38,048 bases of DNA from Curtobacterium sp. Leaf183 (GTDB taxonomy: Bacteria > Actinomycetota > Actinomycetes > Actinomycetales > Microbacteriaceae), in NCBI RefSeq assembly GCF_001424385.1, contig NZ_LMPO01000008.1, positions 414,727 through 452,774 of the forward strand. The letters are read 5' to 3'. Positions 8,097-15,413 of the stretch are shown in pieces. The position numbers and the translations under genes are program-made. Under the pieces are notes generated by a model, which was given only the letters and a program-made list of their open reading frames with translations, had not been told where the DNA came from and made no database searches. The first letter of the stretch is position 1, and each line of letters begins with the position of its first letter.

Positions 8097-8585
8097 ATGA
8101 GCAACGACACGCAGGCCACCTGGCTGACCCAGGACGCCTACGACCGTCTCAAGGCGGAGCTCGAGGAGCTGAGCGGCCCGGGCCGTGCCGAGATCGCGAA
8201 CCGCATCGAGGCCGCACGCGAAGAGGGCGACCTCAAGGAGAACGGCGGCTACCACGCCGCCAAGGACGAGCAGGGCAAGATCGAGGCCCGCATCCGCGTC
8301 CTCACCAACCTGCTGAAGACCGCGACCGTGACCGAAGCCGAGTTCGACGGCACCGTCGAACCGGGCACCGTCGTCACCGCCACCATCGCCGGGGACCCCT
8401 CCACCTTCCTGGTCGGCAGCCGCGAGATCGTCGCCGAGGGCTCGGACCTGACGGTCTACAGCCCCGTCAGCCCAGTCGGCGCAGCGATCGTGGGGCTCCG
8501 TGCCGGCGCCTCCACGAGCTACACCGCCCCGAACGGCAAGGAGATCGCGGTCGAGGTCACGAACGTCGAGCGCTACGAGCCGTAG
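8097..8585 (+). CDS. greA: Transcription elongation factor GreA
   Basis: Binds the RNA polymerase secondary channel and stimulates cleavage of backtracked RNA. The 162-aa product has the N-terminal coiled coil (about 5-75) with the acidic tip RIEAAREEGDLKENGGYHAAK, and a C-terminal FKBP-like domain ending in the conserved APNGKEIAVEV region. Three in-frame ATGs lie close together (8076, 8088, 8097). The last is chosen because GAAGGG at 8082-8087 is 9 nt upstream and the protein then begins MSNDTQ. It is convergent with the next gene after only 3 bp, with no terminator between them. Confidence 0.95.
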   Translation: MSNDTQATWLTQDAYDRLKAELEELSGPGRAEIANRIEAAREEGDLKENGGYHAAKDEQGKIEARIRVLTNLLKTATVTEAEFDGTVEPGTVVTATIAGDPSTFLVGSREIVAEGSDLTVYSPVSPVGAAIVGLRAGASTSYTAPNGKEIAVEVTNVERYEP

Positions 8586-8588
8586 GCG

Positions 8589-9122
8589 TCACCGCGGCAA
8601 TGAGCGCCACACGTCGCCCCACACCAGTTCGAACTCCAGCGGCGTGATCCGTCCGTCCAGCAGTGCGGTCTCGGTCGTCGACAGCGTGTCCGACGCGAGC
8701 GACAGCAACCGGGCATCGCCGTGCACCTCGGGTCGCCCGTTGCCGTGGAACGTGGTGACGGTCAGTGTGCGGATGGTCCGACGGAGCCGCCGGGTCGCCG
8801 CGCCGAGCACCGCGAACCCCGCGCCGTAGAGCAGCAGTCCCACGGCCAGGCCCGGCATCGTCACCGTGCCGGTGGCGGCGGACGTGGCGGCCATCGCGAC
8901 CAGGGCGAGGACCGCGCCGGCAGTCCCCCACGCGTGCCAAGCCCGCAGCAGTGCGCGCTCGCGCCGGTCGGTGCCCGGTGCGAACACCACCAGGGTCCGC
9001 CCGCTCCACAGGGTGCGCCCGACGGGCCGTACCGACAACCGGCCCCAGCGGTGCGGCCCGTCCGCGAGACGGTGCCAGACCCGGGAGGCCCGGGTGACGC
9101 CCGCGACGGCGGTGGCGGTCAT
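8589..9122 (-). CDS. Unrecognised membrane protein, 177 aa
   Basis: I do not recognise the family. The sequence starts with a basic, tryptophan-containing region and then has two hydrophobic stretches (about 70-90 and 93-110) that look like a helical hairpin in the membrane. Arginine-rich ATRRLRRTIRTL follows, then a soluble C-terminal domain ending in an acidic-tryptophan motif (ELVWGDVWRSLPR). The ATG at 9122 overlaps the upstream gene's stop by 4 bp (ATGA), so the pair is translationally coupled. The frame runs further upstream, but that part is the shadow of the coupled gene. Confidence 0.7.
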   Translation of the reverse strand: MTATAVAGVTRASRVWHRLADGPHRWGRLSVRPVGRTLWSGRTLVVFAPGTDRRERALLRAWHAWGTAGAVLALVAMAATSAATGTVTMPGLAVGLLLYGAGFAVLGAATRRLRRTIRTLTVTTFHGNGRPEVHGDARLLSLASDTLSTTETALLDGRITPLEFELVWGDVWRSLPR

Positions 9123-9634
9123 CGGGACACGCCCGTCACGATCGCGGCGACGTCCCGGTGGGTCAGGGCGCGCCGGCAGGGGAAGCAGACCAGGTCGCCG
9201 ACGGCGACGTCGGCCGGCAGCGCCGTCGCCTCGGTGCCGCAGGTCGCCGCGTCCGGAGTGGTGGTGAACCGTGCGGGCGCGGTCGCCACGGTGCTGCACC
9301 GGCCGATCAGCCGGACCTGGTCGAGGACGGCGCACGCCGGAACGACGGCGTCCAGCCCCACCTGCACCGTGCCGTCCACCCACGTGACGTCGGTGACGGC
9401 CGCGACGGTGACGCTCATCCCGCGCGGTGTCCAGTCACGCGGACGGAAGCGGGGCGGGGCCTCCTCGGCCGTGTGCACGCACGGGGTGCCGGCGACCTCG
9501 GCGAGCCGCGCCATCGACACCGCGCACACGCGGACGTCGGTCGGCGTGGGCTCGGTGTGGACGGGCCAGCGGGCCGCGTCGATCGGGTCGGGGATGCTCC
9601 TGCGGAGCGACGGCATGAGCGCGGTGAGGGTCAT
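9119..9634 (-). CDS. Unrecognised protein, 171 aa, with a C-terminal CxxC
   Basis: No family recognised. The predicted cytosolic protein is beta-rich, with a conserved-looking C-terminus: a lone cysteine (ATCGTEATALP), then LVCFPCRRAL, giving a possible C-x(n)-CxxC metal or redox site. ATG 9634 is proposed; an in-frame GTG at 9691 would add 19 residues. Neither has a strong Shine-Dalgarno sequence, so the start is open. Its stop overlaps the start of the next membrane protein. It lies 98 bp downstream of ilvA with no clear terminator between, so read-through from ilvA is possible. Confidence 0.65.
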   Translation of the reverse strand: MTLTALMPSLRRSIPDPIDAARWPVHTEPTPTDVRVCAVSMARLAEVAGTPCVHTAEEAPPRFRPRDWTPRGMSVTVAAVTDVTWVDGTVQVGLDAVVPACAVLDQVRLIGRCSTVATAPARFTTTPDAATCGTEATALPADVAVGDLVCFPCRRALTHRDVAAIVTGVSR

Positions 9635-9732
9635 GCGGACAGCTTCGGTCCGGTACGGCGGTGTCGGACCCGGTGCTGACGGGATCCTCACGCCGGCACG
9701 TCGAACCCCTACGCCGTGCTGACGTCCGGGCG

Positions 9733-10977
9733 TCAGTGCAGCAGCTGCTCCGGGCGGAAGCCGGCCTCGTGCAGGCGCTGGATGACCTCGTCGGCGTGCT
9801 CGGGACCGCGTGCCTCGATGGACAGGTCCAAGACCACCTCGTTGATGACCAGACCCTGGCCGTGCCGGGTGTGCAGGACCTCGACCACGTTGGCGCCGGC
9901 GTCCGAGATGACCTGCGCGACGCGGGCGAGCTGCCCCGGGCGGTCCGGCAGCATGATCCGGATGCCGATGTACCGCGAGGCCGCGACGAGCCCGCGCGTG
10001 ATGATCCGCTCCATCATGAGCGGGTCGATGTTGCCGCCGCTCAGCAGCACGACGGTCCGACCCGTGTCGCGGACGGCTCCGGACAGGATCGCCGCGACCC
10101 CGACGGCGCCCGCGGCCTCGACCACGAGCTTCGCGCGCTCCAGCAGCACCAGCAGTGCCCGGGCGACGTCGTCGTCAGCGACGGTGACGATCTCGTCGAC
10201 CAGGTCACGGATGATCGGGAAGTTCATGTCACCGGGACGCGCCACGGCGATGCCGTCGGCGATCGTCGGCGTGGTGGCGATCGTGACCGGCTCGCCCGCG
10301 TCGAGCGAGTCGGGGTAGGACGCGGCGTTCTCCGCCTGCACCCCGATGACCCGGATGGACCGCCCGGCGCGCTCGGCCAGTCCCTTGACCGCGATCGCGA
10401 TGCCGGAGATCACACCACCGCCGCCGATCGGCACGATGACCGTGTCGACGTCGGGGACCTGGTCCACGATCTCGAGCCCCAGGGTGCCCTGGCCGGCGAT
10501 CACGGCGGGGTGGTCGAACGGGGGGATGAAGACGGCCCCGGTGCGGTGTCCGAAGTCCTTGGCCGCCGAGAGCGCTTCTTCAACGGAGTGCCCGCGCAGG
10601 ACGACCTCGGCGCCGTAGTGCCGGGTCGCCTGCAGCTTCGGCAGGGCCACACCGACCGGCGTGAAGATCGTCGCGGGGATGCCGAGCTCGCGTGCGGCGA
10701 GGGCGACGCCCTGCGCGTGGTTGCCGGCGCTGGCCGCGACGACGCCTTTGGCGCGCTGCTCGGGCGTCAACGCCGACAGACGGTTGTACGCGCCGCGCAG
10801 CTTGTAGGCGCCCGTGCGCTGCAGGTTCTCGCACTTCAGGTGCACCGGCGAGCCCAGGAGCTCGCCGAGGAACTGGGACGTCTCCATCGGGGTGACCCGC
10901 GCGACACCCGCAATGGTCTTCTGTGCCCGCTCGATGTCGTCGAGGGTCGGGATCGTCGTCGTCGTGGTGTCGGTCAC
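9733..10977 (-). CDS. ilvA: Threonine ammonia-lyase with ACT domain
   Basis: Converts L-threonine to 2-oxobutanoate and ammonia, the first committed step to isoleucine. This is a 414-aa PLP fold-type II enzyme. NLQRTGAYKLRGAYN places the PLP lysine at residue 59, and PIGGGGVISG is the phosphate-binding glycine loop. A C-terminal ACT domain (about 330-405, MLPDRPGQLARVAQVI) could bind an allosteric amino acid. The short single-ACT form also occurs in catabolic enzymes, so the regulatory type cannot be decided. GTG 10977 has GATGAT 6 nt upstream (possible leaderless -10) and GGAA as a weak alternative Shine-Dalgarno. The permease gene ends 45 bp upstream. Confidence 0.92.
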   Translation of the reverse strand: MTDTTTTTIPTLDDIERAQKTIAGVARVTPMETSQFLGELLGSPVHLKCENLQRTGAYKLRGAYNRLSALTPEQRAKGVVAASAGNHAQGVALAARELGIPATIFTPVGVALPKLQATRHYGAEVVLRGHSVEEALSAAKDFGHRTGAVFIPPFDHPAVIAGQGTLGLEIVDQVPDVDTVIVPIGGGGVISGIAIAVKGLAERAGRSIRVIGVQAENAASYPDSLDAGEPVTIATTPTIADGIAVARPGDMNFPIIRDLVDEIVTVADDDVARALLVLLERAKLVVEAAGAVGVAAILSGAVRDTGRTVVLLSGGNIDPLMMERIITRGLVAASRYIGIRIMLPDRPGQLARVAQVISDAGANVVEVLHTRHGQGLVINEVVLDLSIEARGPEHADEVIQRLHEAGFRPEQLLH

Positions 10978-11022
10978 GGTTCCATCATCGTCGGTCGACG
11001 GGCCCGTGACGAACGGATGGCG

Positions 11023-12327
11023 CTAGTTGGTGCTGGCGGTTCCCTCAGTCGCGGTCGCGTCCCTGTCGCTGCCCGGTGCCGGGACGTCGTCGTTCGTCGT
11101 GTGCCGTCGGCGTCGCAACAGCTGGAGCTGCCCGTGCTGGCCGCGCTTCGGGGTGGCCTCGAGCACGTGGTCGGAGTCGAGTCGACGCCACCGGCCGCTC
11201 GCGATCGTCGTGACCATGGCGTTCAGCGTGGCGATGAGCGGCACGGCGAAGAACGCACCCGCGATGCCGGCCAGCCCCGACGCCGAGGTCACCCCGAGCA
11301 CGACGGCCAGGGGGTGCACCTTGACGGCGTTGCCCATCACGAGCGGCTGCAGGATGTGCCCCTCGATCTGCTGCACGAGCAGGACGACGGCGAGCACGAG
11401 CACGGCGGCGACGGGGCCGTTGAAGATGAGCGCGATGAACACCGCCAGGAACCCGGTGACGATCGCACCGACTACGGGGATGAACGCACCGAGGAACACG
11501 AACGCGGCGATCGGGATCACCAGGGGCATCCCGCCGAAGAACAGTCCGACGATGTAGGCGCCCAGGCCGATGCCGACCGCGTCGACGAACGCGACGAAGA
11601 TCTGCACGCGGATGAAGCTCGTCAGCGTGATCCACCCGGCGACACCGGCGCCGTCGACGGCGGCGCGGGCCTTCTTCGGGAAGAGCCGCACGGTCCAGCG
11701 CCAGACGTTCTTGCCGTCGATGAGCAGGAAGATCGTCGTGAACAGGATGATGAACAGCGCCTCGAACGCATGCGTGGCGCCCGACCCGGCGCTGGCCACC
11801 CCGGACAGGATCGACGACGCGTTGTCCTGCAGCCACTTCGCACCGTCGTTCAGCCAGCCGTTGACGTCCGACTGGCTGATGCCGAGACCGGAGTTCAGCA
11901 CGAAGTCCTTGATGTTGGCGTACTGCGACACCGTCCGGTCACGCAGCGACGGGTAGGACGCGATGACCTGGTCGACGACGAGCCAGACGAGCGCGCCGAT
12001 GGCCGCGAGTCCACCGAGCAGGCTGATCACCACGGCCAGCCACTTCGGGACGTGGTGCCGCTGCATCCAGTTGGAGATCGGGATGAGCAGCGCCGACACG
12101 ACGATGCCGACCAGGAACGGGATCAGGATCTCGCTGAACACCGTGACGAGGTAGATGAACAGGGCGATGACCCCGACCACGACCAGGACACGCCAGGACC
12201 ACGCCCCGGCGATGCGCATGCCGACCGGCACCGACTGCTCGACCACGGGGTCGGGGTGGTTCCGGCCCGTCGCCGGTGTCTCGACCACGGGGTCGGTTCG
12301 CGTCGTCTTCTTCTTGCCCCATGCCAT
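11023..12327 (-). CDS. AI-2E family (PerM/TqsA-like) transporter
   Basis: A 434-aa membrane protein with the family pattern: two N-terminal helices, a soluble-looking insert (about 105-190), then a helical hairpin and a block of closely spaced helices with VGAIVTGFLAVFIALI and QQIEGHILQPLVMGNAV, the usual signature. Family members include exporters of diverse small molecules and ions. Autoinducer-2 transport should not be assumed from the name. The frame extends to 12465, but ATG 12327 is preferred because TACAGT lies 6 nt upstream and residues upstream are unlike the family. Confidence 0.9.
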   Translation of the reverse strand: MAWGKKKTTRTDPVVETPATGRNHPDPVVEQSVPVGMRIAGAWSWRVLVVVGVIALFIYLVTVFSEILIPFLVGIVVSALLIPISNWMQRHHVPKWLAVVISLLGGLAAIGALVWLVVDQVIASYPSLRDRTVSQYANIKDFVLNSGLGISQSDVNGWLNDGAKWLQDNASSILSGVASAGSGATHAFEALFIILFTTIFLLIDGKNVWRWTVRLFPKKARAAVDGAGVAGWITLTSFIRVQIFVAFVDAVGIGLGAYIVGLFFGGMPLVIPIAAFVFLGAFIPVVGAIVTGFLAVFIALIFNGPVAAVLVLAVVLLVQQIEGHILQPLVMGNAVKVHPLAVVLGVTSASGLAGIAGAFFAVPLIATLNAMVTTIASGRWRRLDSDHVLEATPKRGQHGQLQLLRRRRHTTNDDVPAPGSDRDATATEGTASTN

Positions 12328-12333
12328 TCCGCC

Positions 12334-12339
12334 ACTGTA
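12334..12339 (-). promoter_or_regulatory. -10 box, leaderless AI-2E transporter promoter
   Basis: TACAGT on the minus strand, exactly 6 nt before ATG 12327. The position supports the shorter start. No clear -35. Confidence 0.55.
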
Positions 12340-12407
12340 ACCATTCCCGTGCGGTCCCGTTCCAGATGCGGCATACGGGCTGGTCGGGTCTCGTCGGCGG
12401 CGCTCAG

Positions 12408-12413
12408 TAGGGT
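12408..12413 (+). promoter_or_regulatory. -10 box, leaderless ycaQ-like promoter
   Basis: TAGGGT, exactly 6 nt before ATG 12420. It is divergent from the transporter -10 box, with about 70 bp between the two boxes. Confidence 0.55.
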
Positions 12414-12419
12414 CGGTGC

Positions 12420-13706
12420 ATGCCCAGGTCAACGCTCTCCGCGGCCGAGGCCCGTCGCGTCGCACTCGCTGCCCAGGGGTTCGGCCGACCGACGCCCGAC
12501 ACGGTCTCGACCCGGACCCTCCGGGCGGGCATCGGCCGGCTGGGGCTCCTGCAGATCGACTCGGTCAACGTGTTCGAGCGCAGCCACTACCTGCCGCTGT
12601 TCGCTCGCCTCGGGGCCTACGACCGCCGGGCCCTCGACCGCCTCACGATGACCGGGCGTTCGCCCCACGTGGAGTACTGGGCGCACGAAGCCGCGTTCAT
12701 CCCGCGCGACGACCTGCGGCTGTTCCGCTGGAAGATGGACGCCTTCCGTGCGCGCGACGCCGGGCCGACCCGCGCCGAGGGTGTCGAGCGGACCGCGGTC
12801 GTGCGGCGCGAACTCCACGCGTTGCTGCATGCCGAGGGACCGATGCCCGCCAGCGCCGTCGAGCACGAGTCGAACGTCCGACGGGGCCCATGGTGGGGGT
12901 GGAGCGACGTGAAGCTCGGACTCGAGCAGATGTTCCGCTGGGGAGACGCCGTCAGCGCCGGGCGATCGGGTTTCGAGCGCGTCTACGCCCTGCCCGACCA
13001 GGTCCTGCCGAGCGGGTTCCTCGAGTCCGCGCCGGGGCGACCGGACGCAGTCCGCGAGCTCGTCGGCCGCGCTGCCCGCGCCCTCGGCGTCGGGACCCGT
13101 GCCGACATCGCCGACTACTACCGGCTGCGTGCGGACGACACCGCCGCCGCGATCGCCGACCTGCAGGACGCGGGCGTCCTGCTGCCGGTGCGCGTCGAGG
13201 GCTGGCGCGAACCGGCGTGGCTGCACGCCGACGCCCGGGTCCCGCGCGCCGTCACGGCCGACGCGGTGCTCAGCCCCTTCGACCCCGTCGTGTGGTTCCG
13301 CCGACGGGCCGAGCGGATGTACGGCTTCCACTACCGGATCGAGATCTACACGCCCGCGCCGAAGCGGGTGTTCGGGTACTACGTCCTGCCCGTGCTGCAG
13401 GACGACGCGCTCGTCGGACGCATCGACCTGAAGAGCGACCGGCAACAGGGGGTCCTGCGCGTCCGCACGGCGTGGCAGGAGCCGGGCGCGACGCTCGACC
13501 CGGAGCGGCTCGCCGACACCCTCCGCCGGGCCGCCGCGTGGCAGGGGCTCGACGCCGTCCAGGTGACGGACCGCGGGACGGCTGCCGCCCAGGTCGCCGG
13601 AGCGCTCGGGGTGCCGATGGTGCCGCACGTCGCCGCCGACGACGGCCCGGCCGAGGGCCCGTCCGGCGCGGCCGCTGCGGTGGACGACCCCGACCCCGCA
13701 GCCTAG
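12420..13706 (+). CDS. YcaQ-family DNA glycosylase (HTH_42 domain)
   Basis: A 428-aa protein of the winged-helix AlkZ/YcaQ superfamily, whose members unhook DNA interstrand crosslinks or excise bulky alkylated bases. The catalytic-loop motif LLQIDSV places Q45-x-D47, the QxD form of the YcaQ branch, as opposed to QxQ in AlkZ. ERSHYLPLFARLG and HVEYWAHEAAFI follow, as in characterised members, and the C-terminal YGFHYRIEIYTPAPKRVFGYYVLP is also typical. It is probably leaderless. It is convergent with htpX, and the two stop codons overlap by 4 bp (13703-13706), so there is no room for a terminator. Confidence 0.9.
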   Translation: MPRSTLSAAEARRVALAAQGFGRPTPDTVSTRTLRAGIGRLGLLQIDSVNVFERSHYLPLFARLGAYDRRALDRLTMTGRSPHVEYWAHEAAFIPRDDLRLFRWKMDAFRARDAGPTRAEGVERTAVVRRELHALLHAEGPMPASAVEHESNVRRGPWWGWSDVKLGLEQMFRWGDAVSAGRSGFERVYALPDQVLPSGFLESAPGRPDAVRELVGRAARALGVGTRADIADYYRLRADDTAAAIADLQDAGVLLPVRVEGWREPAWLHADARVPRAVTADAVLSPFDPVVWFRRRAERMYGFHYRIEIYTPAPKRVFGYYVLPVLQDDALVGRIDLKSDRQQGVLRVRTAWQEPGATLDPERLADTLRRAAAWQGLDAVQVTDRGTAAAQVAGALGVPMVPHVAADDGPAEGPSGAAAAVDDPDPAA

Positions 13707-14605
13707 AAGCGGTCCTGGTTCGTCCGCAGTCGCACGATGCGGTCGGGCAGCGGCGGGTGGGTCGAGAACAGCCGGTCCATCACACCGGGCCGCATCGGGT
13801 CGCTGATCCACAGGTGGGCCATCGACGAGTTCTGCGTCTGCATCGGCCGTCCGTACGCGCCGAGCTTCTCGAGCGCGCGAGCGAGCCCCTCGGGGTGACG
13901 GGTCGTCAGGGCGCCGGTCGCATCGGCCAGGTACTCACGCTGCCGGGACACCGCGGCCTGGATGCCCATCGCGGCGACCGGTGCCACGAGGACGGCCACG
14001 AGCCCTGCGACGAGCAGCACCGGGTTCGACCCGCCGCCGTTGTCGTTGGACCGGTTCCGCCCGCCGCTCAGCCCGCTGAACAGGGAGATGCGCAGGAGCA
14101 CGTCGGCGACCAGTCCGACTGCCACGACCAGGCCGAACACCATCGTCGACACACGGATGTCATAGTTGCGGACGTGCCCGAGCTCGTGGGCCATCACGCC
14201 CTGCAGCTCCTGGTCGTCCATGAGCTCGAGCAGGCCGGTCGTCGCGGCAACCACGGCGTGCTCGGGGTCACGGCCGGTCGCGAACGCGTTCGGCGACGGG
14301 TCGGGCACGACGAACACGCGCGGCATCGGCATGCCGGTCGTGATCGCCAGGTTCTCGACCGTGCGCCACAGCCGTGGCTCGGTCGTCCGGTCGATCTCGA
14401 TGCCGCCGGCGATCGCCGTGGCCTGCCGCGCCGCCGTGAAGTACTGCAGCACCGCGTACCCGAGGGCCACCACTAGGACCACGATGCCGATCGACGTGTT
14501 GCCCGCCAGGTACCCGCCGAGGAAGCCGAGCGCGCCGATGACCAGCAGGAACACCAGGACGATCAGGACGGTGTTGCGCTTGTTGCGCGCGACGGCGCGG
14601 TACAC
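13703..14605 (-). CDS. htpX: M48 family zinc metalloprotease, HtpX-like
   Basis: Membrane-embedded metalloprotease for quality control of damaged membrane proteins. The 300-aa product has two N-terminal helices (about 11-32 and 37-55), the zinc motif HELGH at 140-144, two further helices, and the third ligand Glu224 in SRQREYLADATGA. The C-terminal FSTHPPLPDRIVRL is standard. GTG 14605 lies 21 bp past the lemA stop, so the two form an operon. Pairing of LemA with an HtpX-like protease is common in bacteria and suggests joint work at the membrane. Confidence 0.93.
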   Translation of the reverse strand: MYRAVARNKRNTVLIVLVFLLVIGALGFLGGYLAGNTSIGIVVLVVALGYAVLQYFTAARQATAIAGGIEIDRTTEPRLWRTVENLAITTGMPMPRVFVVPDPSPNAFATGRDPEHAVVAATTGLLELMDDQELQGVMAHELGHVRNYDIRVSTMVFGLVVAVGLVADVLLRISLFSGLSGGRNRSNDNGGGSNPVLLVAGLVAVLVAPVAAMGIQAAVSRQREYLADATGALTTRHPEGLARALEKLGAYGRPMQTQNSSMAHLWISDPMRPGVMDRLFSTHPPLPDRIVRLRTNQDRF

Positions 14606-14626
14606 GGGCGGCGGTGGTCGACCGGG

Positions 14627-15208
14627 TCAGAACTGGACGCGCGGGGGCTCGGCGATCGCGGCCGGCTCGGAGGTCTCGAAGAAGGACGCCTGCTCGAACC
14701 CGCGGCGCTTGGCGAACGTCGAGTTCGGGAAGACCCGGATCTTCGTGTTGAGCTCACGCACGCCACCGTTGTAGAACCGGCGCGCCGCCTGGATCTTGTC
14801 CTCGGTGTCGACCAGCTCGGTCTGCAGCTGCAGGAAGTTCTGGCTCGACTGCAGTTGCGGGTAGCCCTCGGCGACCGCGAACACGCTCTTCAACGCCTTC
14901 TGCATGTGGCCCTCGGCCGCCGACGCGGCATCGGCGTCACCGGCGCTCAGCGTCTCCGCACGGGCCGCGGTGACGTCGGTGAACACGGCCTTCTCGTGCG
15001 TCGCGTACCCCTTGACCGTGTCCACGATCGTGGGGATGAGGTCCGCCCGCCGCTTGAGCTGCACCGAGATGTCGCTCCAGGCCTCGTCCACGCGCACCTT
15101 GAGCGTGGTGAGTGCGTTGTAGGTGACCCAGAGGTAGATTCCGACGACCACGAGGACCACGACCACGACGCCGATGACGATCAGGGTCGTGATGAGTCCG
15201 GTGTCCAT
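14627..15208 (-). CDS. LemA family protein
   Basis: A 193-aa single-pass protein: a very hydrophobic N-terminal helix (about 5-28), then a long helical extracytoplasmic domain with the family motif TYNALTTLKVRVDEAWSDI and LKRRADLIPTIVDTVKGYATHE. The exact role is unknown; it is usually co-encoded with membrane proteases, as here. The frame runs to 15289, but ATG 15208 has AGGAG (15218-15222) at 9-nt spacing and gives a normal LemA N-terminus. A TACAAT box (15254-15259, minus) about 45 bp upstream is the likely -10 of the lemA-htpX operon. Confidence 0.93.
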   Translation of the reverse strand: MDTGLITTLIVIGVVVVVLVVVGIYLWVTYNALTTLKVRVDEAWSDISVQLKRRADLIPTIVDTVKGYATHEKAVFTDVTAARAETLSAGDADAASAAEGHMQKALKSVFAVAEGYPQLQSSQNFLQLQTELVDTEDKIQAARRFYNGGVRELNTKIRVFPNSTFAKRRGFEQASFFETSEPAAIAEPPRVQF

Positions 15209-15253
15209 GCGGGTGAGCTCCTGGTCTGCGTCGGGGGCGGTGAACCACCGGCG

Positions 15254-15259
15254 ATTGTA
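15254..15259 (-). promoter_or_regulatory. -10 box of the lemA-htpX operon
   Basis: TACAAT on the minus strand, one base from the consensus TATAAT. It predicts transcription start near 15247 and a leader of about 39 nt containing the AGGAG. The -35 region is not recognisable. Confidence 0.55.
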
Positions 15260-15413
15260 CCGACGCTCCGTGGGGCTCCTCATCGTCACGGGCGCGGTTC
15301 ACGGCCGATTCCCGAGTCATGCACACCCGGCGTCCGGCCAGACCATGCGAAGGAGCGCGATCATCCGCGCGGGGGATTGACCGATCCCGTTCTGTCGCGT
15401 GGGATGGAGGGAG

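Noticed and set aside
9661..12651. 996-codon plus-strand frame
   Set aside because: Antisense to ilvA and the AI-2E transporter, low-complexity His/Arg/Asp composition. The opposite frames are clearly real.
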